Shown: positions 1-9,866, counted from the stretch's first letter. The stretch: DNA of 64,000 nt from an uncultured Saprospiraceae bacterium (GCA_937981555.1 CALJOK010000017.1:62001-126000), one strand, 5' to 3'. Made by a program: numbers and translations. Notes: generated by a model from the letters alone, not told the origin.

Positions 1-384
1 TTTTCATTTTTTGCATTTGTAGGTTTAATTAGTTTGATTGGGATTGTGGTGAATAATTCGATTATTCTGGTTGATTATATTAATCAGTTAGTGGAGGAAG
101 GTCAGATGACTTTGCAGGAAGCGATTATTGTAGGAAGTAAGCGACGATTTAAACCGATTGTGTTGACTTCGATTACCACGATTTTAGGATTGGTTCCTTT
201 GACTATGCAACGAACGAATCAATGGTCGCCGCTGACGATTACGATTATTGGTGGGATGATTTCGAGTACGGTTTTGGCGTTGGTGGTAGTACCTGTTTTG
301 TATAAATCAATCTCTTGGAAAAATATTACTTTGACATTTTTGACGATTGGAATTTTAGTTTTGATTAAGTCATATTTCTTTTAA
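1..384 (+). CDS. RND-family efflux transporter permease, C-terminal part (5' end outside window)
   Basis: The frame is open from the first base, so this is the last 127 residues of a longer gene. It shows the conserved end of an AcrB/HAE-type inner-membrane pump: a helix containing GIVVNNSIILVDYIN, a cytoplasmic loop with EGQMTLQEAI and KRRFKPIVLTS, then TTILGLVPLTM and a final helix ending in VVVPVLYK. RND permeases use proton motive force to export drugs, metals or lipids through a periplasmic adaptor and an outer-membrane channel; the partner genes would lie upstream. A hydrophobic tail of about 20 residues (ITLTFLTIGILVLIKSYFF) follows the usual end. The substrate cannot be told from this fragment. 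Confidence 0.9.
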   Translation, partial: FSFFAFVGLISLIGIVVNNSIILVDYINQLVEEGQMTLQEAIIVGSKRRFKPIVLTSITTILGLVPLTMQRTNQWSPLTITIIGGMISSTVLALVVVPVLYKSISWKNITLTFLTIGILVLIKSYFF

Positions 385-390
385 ACGTTT

Positions 391-416
391 AAACCCCGAT
401 CCTTGAAGGGGAGTTT
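391..416 (+). terminator. Probable terminator of the RND gene
   Basis: AAACCCC and GGGGAGTTT pair around a short loop just after the stop codon, followed by a weak T-rich stretch. The stem is short, so confidence is moderate. Confidence 0.45.
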
Positions 417-648
417 TAGCTTCCTTTTCACTATTTATTTTTCTTTCCTTTTCTAACCGTAATTATGAAATAGTCTCATCTAATTTCAAATCAAAGAACC
501 GTAATTTAAATTTCAAAAAAAAACTCACCAACCCAACCTTCTTAACCAACCTCACGTGATAGCAATTGAAAACCTAATAAGATGACTTCAATCTTATTCA
601 ATTCAAAAAAAATCTATTTTATTTAAACGATTAAAAAATTCAATTCAG

Positions 649-2400
649 ATGAAAAAAATTATTCTGCTTATGTTAGCGGGGATGCTCGCTTTTGCTTCAT
701 GTAAAAAAGATCCTGTTATAGTTGATGTACCACCAGTTGATAATACCCGAAACTTTACGCAAGTAAATACTTCAGTTACTGGGCAAGTAGTTGATGTAAA
801 TAATGCAGCAATCGCTGATGCTATAGTAAGTTTTGGAAATACAACAATTACAACTGATGTCAATGGTATTTTCAAATTTGATAATGTATCGGTACTTGAA
901 AACCGAGCGTTTGTAAAAGTTGAGAAAGATGGTTATTTCCATGGATCTCGAACATTTTTCGCATATGCCAATCAACGATCCAATGTAAAAATCAGTCTTT
1001 TAGAAAAGACGATTCAAGGAACCGTTGATGCTAATGGAGGAACAGTTACTACGCCTTCAGGAGTAAAATTAGATTTTCCAGCAAACGCAGTTGCTGATGA
1101 AAATGGAAATCCATACACCGGAACAGTTCAGGTAGCTGCTCAATATTTGGACCCTTCGGCTGATAATATTTTATCAATCATGCCTGGAGATCTTCGAGGA
1201 ATCACAACTGATAATGTGGTAGAAGGATTGACTACTTACGGAATGGTTGCAGTAGAATTAATAGGAAGTGGTGGTGAATTATTAAATGTTGCTGCTGGCA
1301 AAACGGTTCAATTAACAATGCCTGTAGGGAATACACAAACTAGTTCGGCTCCTACTGAAATTCCACTTTGGTATTTTGATGAAACGACTGGAGTATGGAA
1401 AGAAGAAGGAAAAGCAACATTGCAAGGCAATGAATATGTAGGTGAGGTTGCTCATTTCACTTATTGGAATTGTGATATTAATTGGGATTTAATTTATTTA
1501 GATGGGAGTGTTTTGTTGGACGGAGTAAGTTTGGAAGGTGCTTATGTTTGCTTGACATTTGATAATAATGGATGGGGAAGTACTGCTTGTGATGTGACAA
1601 ATTCTTCAGGAATTTTTTCTGGACAAGTTCCAACTAACACTACTTTTACATTAAATGTTTATCCAGGTTCATTTAATAATTGTGGAGATGCAATTCATAC
1701 TCAACAGATAGGACCATTTACAGCTGATGTAACTTTAGATCCTATTAATGTCGACCCTTCTACAATTACTGATAATTCAATGACTGTTACTGGAACTTTA
1801 GTTGATTGCGATAATAACCCTGTTACGAATGGTTACGCTAAGATTAAATTAGGATGGGCAGAATATTATGCATATACATCTGATGGAACTATTGATTACA
1901 CATTTACTCATTGTGGAACATCAACTGATGTTGAAATTTCAGCAGTTGATTTAGATGACTTTACTCAAAGTGATGTAGTAAATTATACTGTGGCAAGTAC
2001 CCTTGATATCGGAGAAGTACAAGCATGTATAACTCTAGCAGAATATATTACCTATGAGTACGATGGAATGACTTTTACTTTGACAGAATATATATCAATT
2101 AGTGATTCATTGGGTCAAGGGTCAGGAGAACAATTTATTACAGGTCAAAGTAACAACCAAGATTATATTTCTCTTTCCACTTTAGGAAATGATGTAGGAA
2201 CTTTCATAGGAGGCTATTTATATGTCTCAGGATCTTCAACTAATCCAAATGGAGGAAATGGAAATAATATTTCGGTGACATTCACACAATATTCTGATGT
2301 TGCTGGAGAAACTTGTGAAGGAACATTTACAGGTGAAATAAATACAAGTTCAGGAAATTCCACTATTACCGGCTCCTTTAAAGCCATAAGAGAATTTTAG
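649..2400 (+). CDS. Surface lipoprotein with carboxypeptidase-regulatory-like domain, copy 1
   Basis: 583 residues. A lipoprotein signal (MKKIILLMLAGMLAFASC) puts the lipidated Cys at residue 18, followed by KKDP, resembling the acidic/lysine surface-export signal of Bacteroidota lipoproteins. Residues about 42-115 look like a carboxypeptidase D regulatory-like beta-sandwich (TGQVVDVNNAAIADAIVSF, then DVNGIFKF). The next 160 residues form a conserved module (GGTVTTPSGVKLDFPANA, IPLWYFDETTGVWKEEG, HFTYWNCD) seen after such domains in other Bacteroidota proteins. Further beta-rich repeats (VTGTLVDCDNNPVTNGYAKI) and a variable C-terminal domain of about 120 residues follow, ending FKAIREF. It is probably anchored in the outer membrane with a binding or adhesive role; no catalytic motif is visible. 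Its paralogue lies directly downstream. Confidence 0.8.
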   Translation: MKKIILLMLAGMLAFASCKKDPVIVDVPPVDNTRNFTQVNTSVTGQVVDVNNAAIADAIVSFGNTTITTDVNGIFKFDNVSVLENRAFVKVEKDGYFHGSRTFFAYANQRSNVKISLLEKTIQGTVDANGGTVTTPSGVKLDFPANAVADENGNPYTGTVQVAAQYLDPSADNILSIMPGDLRGITTDNVVEGLTTYGMVAVELIGSGGELLNVAAGKTVQLTMPVGNTQTSSAPTEIPLWYFDETTGVWKEEGKATLQGNEYVGEVAHFTYWNCDINWDLIYLDGSVLLDGVSLEGAYVCLTFDNNGWGSTACDVTNSSGIFSGQVPTNTTFTLNVYPGSFNNCGDAIHTQQIGPFTADVTLDPINVDPSTITDNSMTVTGTLVDCDNNPVTNGYAKIKLGWAEYYAYTSDGTIDYTFTHCGTSTDVEISAVDLDDFTQSDVVNYTVASTLDIGEVQACITLAEYITYEYDGMTFTLTEYISISDSLGQGSGEQFITGQSNNQDYISLSTLGNDVGTFIGGYLYVSGSSTNPNGGNGNNISVTFTQYSDVAGETCEGTFTGEINTSSGNSTITGSFKAIREF

Positions 2401-2454
2401 AAAAATCATGAAAACTAAAACTATTTACTGATTTTGATAGCAGTAATTTTGAAA

Positions 2455-2490
2455 AGCTATCGACAATTATTTGTCGGTAGCTTTTTTTTT
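2455..2490 (+). terminator. Terminator of lipoprotein copy 1
   Basis: AGCTATCGACAA pairs with TTGTCGGTAGCT (one G-T pair) around TTAT, followed by a T tract. The same hairpin is repeated after copy 2. Confidence 0.9.
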
Positions 2491-2628
2491 GAAAAAAAAT
2501 ATAAACTCACCCAACCTTCTCTACTAACCCTACGTGATAAGAGTTGAATACCCAAAAGGATGACCCTCAATTCATTCAATTCAGAAAAAATCTAATTTAT
2601 TTTAAACAATTAAAAAAATTCAATTCAG

Positions 2629-4383
2629 ATGAAAAAAATTATTTTGCTAGTATTAGCAAGTATGCTCGTTTTTGCCTCATGTAAAAAAGATCCAGTTATT
2701 GTTGATGAAAATCCGCCAATCGATAATACTAGAAATTTTATTAATGTAAATACTTCTGTGGCAGGAATAATCGTAGATATAAATAATGTTGCGATCACAG
2801 ATGCAACGGTAAGTTTTGGAAATGAAACGACTACGACAGATGCTAATGGAATTTTTAAATTTGATAACGTGAGTGTCCCTGAAAACCGAGCGTTTGTAAC
2901 AGTTGAAAAAACTGGATATTTTCACGGTTCTCGAACATTCTTCGCTTACGCAAATCAACGATCTAATGTAAAAATAAGCCTTTTAGAAAAGACGATTCAA
3001 GGAACGGTTGATGCTAGCGGAGGAACAGTTACGACTCCAGAAGGAGTGAAGTTAGTATTTCCAGCCAATGCTGTTGCAGATGCATCTGGAAATCCATATA
3101 CAGGAACAGTTCAAGTAGCTGCTCAATATTTGGATCCAACTGCTGACAATATTTTATCAATCATGCCTGGAGATCTTCGAGGAATCACAACTGATAATGT
3201 GGAAGAAGGTTTGACTTCTTATGGAATGGTTGCAGTAGAATTATTAGGAAGTGCAGGCGAAACATTGAATGTTGCTTCTGGCAAAACGGTTCAATTAACG
3301 ATGCCAGTTGGAAGTACTCAAAACAGTTCAGCACTTGCAGAAATTCCACTTTGGTACTTTGACGAAACTAATGGAGTATGGAAAGAAGAAGGAAAGGCAA
3401 CATTGCAGGGCAATGAATACGTAGGGGAGGTTTCTCATTTCACCTATTGGAATTGTGATATTAATTGGGACTTAATTTATTTGGACGGAAGTGTATTGTT
3501 AGAAGGAGTAAGTTTGGAAGGAGCATATGTATGTTTGTCATTTGATAATAACGGATGGGAAAGTAATGCCTGTGATATTACAAATTCTGCAGGTGTATTT
3601 TCAGGTCAAGTTCCAACAAATACTACGTTCACATTAAATGTTTATCCAGCATCTTATTCAAATTGTGGAGATGCAATTCACACTCAAGAGATTGGGCCAT
3701 TTACTGCAGATGTAACACTTGATCCAATTAATATTGATCCTGCTACCGTTACCAACAATTCGATGACAGTTTCAGGAACATTGGTTGATTGCGACAATAA
3801 TCCAGTAACTAATGGTTATGCAAAAATCAAATTAGGTTGGGCAGAATATTATGCTTACACAACTGATGGAACAATTGATTATACATTTACTCATTGTGGA
3901 ACAGCAACAGATGTTGAAATTACGGCGGTTGATTTAGATGGTTTTACACAGAGTGATGCAGTTAGTTTTACTACAGCAAGTACAGTTGATTTTGGTGAAT
4001 TACAAGCATGTCTTTCATTAGCAGAATATATCATTTACGATTATAACGGAACGACTTTTAACATGACTGAATATGTTAGTCTTTTTGATTCATTAGGAAA
4101 TGGAGTAGGGTATCATTATTTATATGGAAATGATGCTAATCAAAATAGTTTTTCTCTTGAAGCAATAATTGATGGACCAGGAACATTTGATGTGATTTCA
4201 TTTTACTTTTCTACAGCAAATGGAACCTTTGTTACAGGAACTGATATGACTATTACTGTAGACAATTATTCTGCAGTAATCGGTGAAACTAATTCAGGAA
4301 CTTTTGCAGGTAGTATTGAGGATCCTAGTGGAGGAGGAACATTACCTATTACAGGTACATGGAAAGCGATAAGAGAATTTTAG
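2629..4383 (+). CDS. Surface lipoprotein with carboxypeptidase-regulatory-like domain, copy 2
   Basis: 584 residues and clearly a paralogue of the gene immediately upstream, with the same layout: lipobox Cys at residue 18 (MLVFASC, then KKDP), a regulatory-like domain, the IPLWYFDETNGVWKEEG module, a SGTLVDCDNNPVTNGYAKI repeat and the end TWKAIREF. About the first 480 residues are nearly identical to copy 1, with many base differences being silent. The last 100 or so residues are poorly conserved between the copies (FDSLGNGVGYHYLYG here, SDSLGQGSGEQFITG there), although the final KAIREF is kept. It has its own copy of the upstream region and terminator, so it is probably a separate transcription unit. 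Function unknown; a surface role is inferred. Confidence 0.8.
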   Translation: MKKIILLVLASMLVFASCKKDPVIVDENPPIDNTRNFINVNTSVAGIIVDINNVAITDATVSFGNETTTTDANGIFKFDNVSVPENRAFVTVEKTGYFHGSRTFFAYANQRSNVKISLLEKTIQGTVDASGGTVTTPEGVKLVFPANAVADASGNPYTGTVQVAAQYLDPTADNILSIMPGDLRGITTDNVEEGLTSYGMVAVELLGSAGETLNVASGKTVQLTMPVGSTQNSSALAEIPLWYFDETNGVWKEEGKATLQGNEYVGEVSHFTYWNCDINWDLIYLDGSVLLEGVSLEGAYVCLSFDNNGWESNACDITNSAGVFSGQVPTNTTFTLNVYPASYSNCGDAIHTQEIGPFTADVTLDPINIDPATVTNNSMTVSGTLVDCDNNPVTNGYAKIKLGWAEYYAYTTDGTIDYTFTHCGTATDVEITAVDLDGFTQSDAVSFTTASTVDFGELQACLSLAEYIIYDYNGTTFNMTEYVSLFDSLGNGVGYHYLYGNDANQNSFSLEAIIDGPGTFDVISFYFSTANGTFVTGTDMTITVDNYSAVIGETNSGTFAGSIEDPSGGGTLPITGTWKAIREF

Positions 4384-4448
4384 AAAAATATTAATAAAAT
4401 TATGGAAGCTAAAACTATTTACTGATTTTGATAACAGTAATTTTGAAA

Positions 4449-4483
4449 AGCTATCGACAATGATTTGTCGGTAGCTTTTTTTA
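4449..4483 (+). terminator. Terminator of lipoprotein copy 2
   Basis: AGCTATCGACAA and TTGTCGGTAGCT around a TGAT loop, then a T tract; a duplicate of the hairpin at 2455. Confidence 0.9.
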
Positions 4484-4567
4484 TTGACGACGAGGTAAAA
4501 GACATTGAAATTATTCATATTCGAAATTCTTTTCTACCTTTAATCCAAACAAACGAAAAACCTCAAA

Positions 4568-6766
4568 ATGATAAAATATCTAACATTAATTTTTTTCCTC
4601 TTTCCCTTCTTTCTTTTTTCTCAAGATGCATTTTATGAAACGAATATTATTATCCAATATGAAGATTTATTGGAAAGAAATGATTTGCCAATTCTTTTAG
4701 AAATTTATGAAGAAAGAACAGCATTTGATTCTACTCAAAAAGTAGACGTGGAACAAGTATTGCAATTTATTGAAAATCCATTTCGAGAGGATTTTGATTA
4801 TGATGATTTTCGACCAAGCAGTTTAGTTGACTTGAAAGTATTTATTTCTCTTAATACTAGCGAAAAAGAAGAAATTGAAGAATACGATTATCACCTGATC
4901 TTAGAATGTGATGATAGTTTTCCAGAAGAATATGACACCTTTATAAATGACGAAAAGGTTATTCTAACTGCGTTGGTTAAAAATTGTTTTAAAGAAAAAT
5001 ACGATGAAATATATCCATCGGATGAAGAATTAGCTCAAACCGTTTCACCAGGAATGACATTACCTAGTTCAGGCTCAAGTACTGAGTCAGGTTCTGTTCT
5101 TCCGAATAATTTAACCACTCAAATCATAGATGCTACTTCCCAGTTTTTGGTTGATCGAGTAAAAGAAGAATTGTTGCTTGCTTTTTTTGACCGATTTTTA
5201 TCACAAGTAGATCAATCAACGGAGCTGACAGCTTTGATGCCAAATACCTATTTTTTATTAAAAAATAATGACGTGTTCAAAGTGCCTTCGATGGGAGAGG
5301 TGTGGATGACTGCCTTCGAGGAAGACTTAAATAGCATTCCCCAAAATTTTAATTTGATGGTACAATCTCATCCTGATTATATGGATTTGAAAAAGAAACC
5401 AGAGTTACAACTCTTTATGATGGCAGGCTTTATTTATGATCAAATTCAAGATGAGGCAAAATTGCAAACTATTATTGAATCATTTTATGAAGAATTTAAA
5501 GAAACTGATTCTCAATTAATTCAAATGTTGGGGGTGGTAGGATTACTGCGAGAAAATTTGATAAAACGAAGTTATGATTATACGGAAGAATTAGTTTCGA
5601 TAGATAATTTTAGAAATTTACTGGAAGAAAATGAAGATGCGTCATTATATTTTTCAGCATTAATTTATCAGCAAGATCGACCACTTTTTAATCGAATTAA
5701 AATTCCAAATTTAAGTTCCGAATTGGTTTTAGGAGATTTGATTAAAATTAATTTTGTTGATTTTACCAAGATGACGGGGAAGTTTTTGACTAACATGAAA
5801 AAACTAAAAACTAGTAAATCTAATTTTGATAATAAAAAATATTTAAAAGATGAACAGAAAGAAAAATACCAAGAATCAGTTTTGGAATTCGCTAGCTCCT
5901 TCTTTGAATTTTTAGATTACTCCATTGAGTTGGCCTATTTTTCCAATCCAGAATCATACTTCACTAGTTCCTATTTCAAGATGTATCGGCCAGTTGCACA
6001 GAATGCTATTCAAGCAATTGATGCAGGGCAGAAAAAAGATTATGGGCCATTGATGATTTATTCGATGAAAATGATGGAGCCACTAGTTCAGGTTAGAATC
6101 GATTATTTAGAAAAAAAACTAGAGGAGAGCGACGACAAAAAAATCAAAAAAGAAATAAAAATATTACAAGGTGTGGTTAAGAATTTTATGTACTACGGTG
6201 GATTTATGGTAGATGTTCTTTCCGCCAATTCTACTAATGACATCAAAGGTATAATCAATAAATACGCAGCTCCAGTAGGTTCGTATCGAGTAAAAAGACA
6301 AAGTCCTTTTAGTGTAAGTTTAAGCTCCTACCCTGGACTTTATGGCGGTTGGGAAACGACTTATGATGGAAGTGACAGCGAGAGTTTTGTAACAGGTGTA
6401 ACTGCTCCAATTGGATTATCATTGAATTGGGGAAATAGTTTTTATGGAATAAAAGCCAAGGGACATTCCTTTTCTTTGTATGCTCCGATTATTGATATTG
6501 GTGCAGCCTTCAGTTACCGTTGGAGTAATTCAGAGGGGGAGGGATTTCCAGAAGAAATAAAATGGCAGCAAATTATTTCACCAGGTATGCATGTAGTTTG
6601 GGGAATTGGAAATACGCCAATGGCATTGATGATTGGTGCACAGTACACGCCACTTCTTAGAAAAATTACTGATCAAAATAATGAGTTGCAGCCAAATGCC
6701 TGGAGGTTTGGGGCGACGATTGCGGTGGATATCCCGATCTTTCATTTTTATCGCTCGAACAAATAA
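4568..6766 (+). CDS. Exported protein of unknown function with probable C-terminal beta-barrel
   Basis: 732 residues with a signal peptide (MIKYLTLIFFLFPFFLFSQ). I do not recognise the family. Residues about 20-160 are acidic; about 165-185 is a Ser/Gly/Pro-rich linker (PSSGSSTESGS); about 185-590 is predominantly helical and charged. The last 130 residues switch to alternating beta strands (SVSLSSYPGLYGGWET, GLSLNWGNSFYG, AFSYRWSN, MALMIGAQYTPLLR) and end VDIPIFHFYRSNK, as in outer-membrane barrels or barrel-like C-termini. A periplasmic or surface helical domain attached to an outer-membrane part is a reasonable inference. It stands alone between a terminator and a convergent gene. Confidence 0.7.
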   Translation: MIKYLTLIFFLFPFFLFSQDAFYETNIIIQYEDLLERNDLPILLEIYEERTAFDSTQKVDVEQVLQFIENPFREDFDYDDFRPSSLVDLKVFISLNTSEKEEIEEYDYHLILECDDSFPEEYDTFINDEKVILTALVKNCFKEKYDEIYPSDEELAQTVSPGMTLPSSGSSTESGSVLPNNLTTQIIDATSQFLVDRVKEELLLAFFDRFLSQVDQSTELTALMPNTYFLLKNNDVFKVPSMGEVWMTAFEEDLNSIPQNFNLMVQSHPDYMDLKKKPELQLFMMAGFIYDQIQDEAKLQTIIESFYEEFKETDSQLIQMLGVVGLLRENLIKRSYDYTEELVSIDNFRNLLEENEDASLYFSALIYQQDRPLFNRIKIPNLSSELVLGDLIKINFVDFTKMTGKFLTNMKKLKTSKSNFDNKKYLKDEQKEKYQESVLEFASSFFEFLDYSIELAYFSNPESYFTSSYFKMYRPVAQNAIQAIDAGQKKDYGPLMIYSMKMMEPLVQVRIDYLEKKLEESDDKKIKKEIKILQGVVKNFMYYGGFMVDVLSANSTNDIKGIINKYAAPVGSYRVKRQSPFSVSLSSYPGLYGGWETTYDGSDSESFVTGVTAPIGLSLNWGNSFYGIKAKGHSFSLYAPIIDIGAAFSYRWSNSEGEGFPEEIKWQQIISPGMHVVWGIGNTPMALMIGAQYTPLLRKITDQNNELQPNAWRFGATIAVDIPIFHFYRSNK

Positions 6767-6846
6767 TTGGGGAGTAAAAATTGAATATGAAAAATAGAGA
6801 CTTGAATAGTTTGCAATAATTATTGAGTAGAATAAGGAAACACTTT

Positions 6847-7713
6847 TTATTTAGCTTCAATTTGGAATAACTCCATCGCACTTCCTAAGTTCAATAGTTT
6901 TACTGCAATCCGACTAAATATAAATGCTTGTCCAACCAAAAATAAAAGAGCAATGGTAGGAGTAGAGTTACTATTAAAACTATTACTCAAAATCCAATAG
7001 ATTCCAAAAAATGCTGCAAAGGTCAATAAATTCAAGAGGTACAATCCGAGGCATTTTCTGAAATTTCTAAACACAAAACGAAAAGCATTTTTGATAGGTT
7101 GGAAAATGAATTTCGAATCATCATGAACGATATGAATTTTTGCATAGTCTTGAATCATGAAAAATATCGTAGCAAAAAAGAGATAGATGGGCAAAAGAAT
7201 TATTATAGATTTAATAATAGAAATCTCACTTTCCACTTCAAAAGGAGAGACACCTTGTTGCAAAAATAGAAAAGCAAAAAAGCCTAAAATGACAACTTGG
7301 AAAAAAGTAAAATAAAAAGTCAATCGAGTTAATTTCCAAAAAAAGACGGCGCTTCCTTGCCAAAATTTTCGAAAGGAATAATCATTTTCTTCATTCTTTA
7401 AAATGGATAAAATGCCACCCATCCAAAAAATAGAAAAGATAAAAAACAATAGAATAATTCCCATTGACAAATTCATTACTACTGAAAATCTACTTCCATA
7501 TTCTCGTAGCAAGTCTGAAATAAATGTATAATCAAATCCATCCAACATGTTGGTATTAGCCAAAGAATGTCCAATAGATTTACTTAAAAAGCCTGAAAAT
7601 GGTACCGCTGATAACAAGGCAAATACAAAATTAAGTAAGTACAACAGCACCCACATTTTTTTATTTTTCCAAACTTTTTTCCAACCTGATTGGTAGGATT
7701 TTATTATTGCCAT
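6847..7713 (-). CDS. Polytopic membrane protein of unknown function
   Basis: 288 residues with about five or six hydrophobic helices (VLLYLLNFVFALLSAVPF, VVMNLSMGIILLFFIFSIF, TFYFTFFQVVILGFFAFLFL, IIILLPIYLFFATIFFM, LYLLNLLTFAAFFGIYWIL, TIALLFLVGQAFIF). The N-terminus is basic (YQSGWKKVWKNKKMW). The architecture resembles uncharacterised Bacteroidota inner-membrane proteins annotated only as hypothetical. It is the second gene after the M1 peptidase on the same strand with a 53-base gap, so the two are probably co-transcribed. No transporter or enzyme motif is visible. Confidence 0.7.
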   Translation of the reverse strand: MAIIKSYQSGWKKVWKNKKMWVLLYLLNFVFALLSAVPFSGFLSKSIGHSLANTNMLDGFDYTFISDLLREYGSRFSVVMNLSMGIILLFFIFSIFWMGGILSILKNEENDYSFRKFWQGSAVFFWKLTRLTFYFTFFQVVILGFFAFLFLQQGVSPFEVESEISIIKSIIILLPIYLFFATIFFMIQDYAKIHIVHDDSKFIFQPIKNAFRFVFRNFRKCLGLYLLNLLTFAAFFGIYWILSNSFNSNSTPTIALLFLVGQAFIFSRIAVKLLNLGSAMELFQIEAK

Positions 7714-7766
7714 TTTTTTTATGATGAAAATATCTAAGACCTTAAAGGTATCCGATATTTAAGTTT

Positions 7767-9764
7767 CTAAATTAACATTCCCAATCCTTCCATCGCATTC
7801 TGCATCCAAAACATAAATTCATTGACATATTTTCGAACGCCACTTAGATTAGGTTTACTGGTAAAACTATTGTTGAGTAAATTTTTATCTAAGAATATTT
7901 TATGCTGTGGATCAATTTCTGCACACTCAATTTTTTGAGAGCCTTCATAACTAAAAGTTGTCATGGTAGCCATTCCATCCCATTTTTCTATGATCTCTTT
8001 TCCATCCTCAAATCGGACTAGAATTTCCATTGGCAAAGTCATGTTTCCTAAACGTTGTACCACTACATTTGAAATAAAGATTTCTTCGCCTTTTTCATTT
8101 TTTACCAATTCAGATTTTTCACATTCGTCTAAATTATCAAAAATCCCAGAAGATGTAATCTTATTGTTATTAGAAATAGAAGAGACGGCATAATCACAAA
8201 TTTCAGTTCCATAAAGTACTTGTTGAAAAAACCAATCCATGCCTTCACCAAATTCTTCAGGATGATTTTTTGCGACTACTTCATTGATTACGTCGACAAA
8301 ATCCTTTGCACTTGGATGCTTAAATTTCCAACGAGAATAGTAGGTTTTCATCGCTTCTTTAAAAGTCTTTTCTCCAACAATTCTTTTCAAGGTATTTAAC
8401 CAAACGGCGGATTTACTATATTGAATCGTATGATATGATCCACCTGGAAACTCCCAACTATTCAATGAATTCGGGGCAATCGCTGGGTTCTCCATATTGA
8501 AATAACTCACTCGATCACTTTCGGCATTTCCAGTTTTAATTCCCATGAAATCTATAGTCGAACTTTTTTCGCCATAAATTTTATCCATAATTACCCCTTC
8601 ATAAAAGTTCGTAATTCCTTCATCCATCCATGCTTCTTCCATTTCATTTGTTGCGACGATTTGTTGAAAGTATTGATGCACAAATTCATGAACCGTCAAA
8701 ATCTCTGTGGAGCGAACTCCTGTCGGCAACAAGCAGCTATTCAAAGTGGTAATCAAAGTAGGGTATTCCATACCCCCTGTATATATCCCATGGAAGGGTG
8801 GTGCAATGATGGTCAAACTCGGGTAAGGATATTTCTCAAAATTCTCTTCAAAAAATTCTAATGCCTGTGGCAATATGGAAAAATATCGTTCCTTAAAATG
8901 TACATGCTCAGGGTAGGTGAGTAGTCGAATTTCAATTCCTTTCCAATTCATTTTGTTTTCCACAAAATGAGGGGAGGCACCCCAAGCGAAATCAATAACA
9001 TCATCTACCTCGAAATTCCAAGTTGTCGTTTGATCGCCATTATTCTTAGGAGTATTGGGTTGAGTGCCACTTGAACCAACCACGTAATTTTCGGGTACAG
9101 TCATCGCTACTTTGTAATTTCCAAACTCTCCATAATACTCTCCACTTGAATGATATTGATGACAATTCCATCCTCCTTTTTCAGCGTAGCGCATTCCAGC
9201 TGGTTCATAAACCCCAACTTTCGGATACCATTGAGCCATAAAATAGAAGTCTTTATTGTATCCCGTTCGAATCATCGTTTTGGGGATTTTTCCAATCCAA
9301 TCAAATTCAACTTCAATAGTTTCGTTGGGTAATACAGGTCTAGGAAGTGGTACTCTCAAAACGGTTTGATCAGATTTATTGTCATCATCAGGTTGAATAT
9401 AATGCATATTCGCAGCCAGATCATTGCCATAGTTATCGGTCATGTTTTGAATCTCAACCCAACTCCAATTACAATCCTCTTGCAAGGAAGTTTTAAAAAG
9501 TGCAGGCAATCCTCGTTCATTAAAAAAGGTAGATTCTGAATTTTTAAAAGCATTATAATAAAGGTGAAATTGTAAATCAGAAACGGTATCAGCCGAAGGG
9601 TTTTTCCAAATTAATTTTGTGTGAGCAATTAATTTTTTTTGTTCTACATCTAATTTGACTTGAATATCATAATTGGCAATTCGAGCAGAAAGCGGAGCTT
9701 TTTTCGAAGATTGAAAACCAAGACAGGTGAATAGTAGAAAGAGAAAAATTAGTTTATATTTCAT
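7767..9764 (-). CDS. M1-family zinc metallopeptidase, exported
   Basis: 665 residues with a short signal peptide (MKYKLIFLFLLFTCLGFQSS). The gluzincin zinc site is intact: HEFVH at residues 359-363 with a downstream Glu at 382 in WMDEGITNFYE (HEXXH-X18-E). The M1 substrate motif appears as GGMEYP about 30 residues before it, the variant of GAMEN found in many Bacteroidota homologues. The N-terminal 250 residues form the saddle-like beta domain. The role is probably release of N-terminal amino acids from peptides in the periplasm or at the cell surface. The 3' neighbour is a membrane protein in the same orientation. Family assignment is strong; specificity is unknown. Confidence 0.93.
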   Translation of the reverse strand: MKYKLIFLFLLFTCLGFQSSKKAPLSARIANYDIQVKLDVEQKKLIAHTKLIWKNPSADTVSDLQFHLYYNAFKNSESTFFNERGLPALFKTSLQEDCNWSWVEIQNMTDNYGNDLAANMHYIQPDDDNKSDQTVLRVPLPRPVLPNETIEVEFDWIGKIPKTMIRTGYNKDFYFMAQWYPKVGVYEPAGMRYAEKGGWNCHQYHSSGEYYGEFGNYKVAMTVPENYVVGSSGTQPNTPKNNGDQTTTWNFEVDDVIDFAWGASPHFVENKMNWKGIEIRLLTYPEHVHFKERYFSILPQALEFFEENFEKYPYPSLTIIAPPFHGIYTGGMEYPTLITTLNSCLLPTGVRSTEILTVHEFVHQYFQQIVATNEMEEAWMDEGITNFYEGVIMDKIYGEKSSTIDFMGIKTGNAESDRVSYFNMENPAIAPNSLNSWEFPGGSYHTIQYSKSAVWLNTLKRIVGEKTFKEAMKTYYSRWKFKHPSAKDFVDVINEVVAKNHPEEFGEGMDWFFQQVLYGTEICDYAVSSISNNNKITSSGIFDNLDECEKSELVKNEKGEEIFISNVVVQRLGNMTLPMEILVRFEDGKEIIEKWDGMATMTTFSYEGSQKIECAEIDPQHKIFLDKNLLNNSFTSKPNLSGVRKYVNEFMFWMQNAMEGLGMLI

Positions 9765-9866
9765 TGTGGTATCTATAATGAAAAAGTCTGTTTTTTGTTT
9801 AGCGAATTTAAGAAAATGTAGTGGAATTGGAAGATATCGGTGGGTGTTTTTACAATATAATGAGAA

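Larger units (their letters stand above)
520..4483 (+). repeat. Tandem duplication of a 2-kb gene unit with flanks
   Basis: Two units, about 520-2490 and about 2500-4483, match along the whole length. The upstream region matches (ACTCACC...CCAACCTTCT, a variant of CACGTGATA, and ATTCAATTCAGATGAAAAAAATT at the start). So do most of the coding sequence and the downstream terminator (GAAAAGCTATCGACAA...TTGTCGGTAGC). A run of 55 bases is identical at 1165-1219 and 3148-3202. The last 100 or so codons before the terminator are much more diverged than the rest. Confidence 0.92.

Noticed and set aside
7963-8193. Plus-strand open frame inside the M1 peptidase gene
   Set aside because: It lies wholly within a well-supported minus-strand gene and has no signal, motif or leader of its own.
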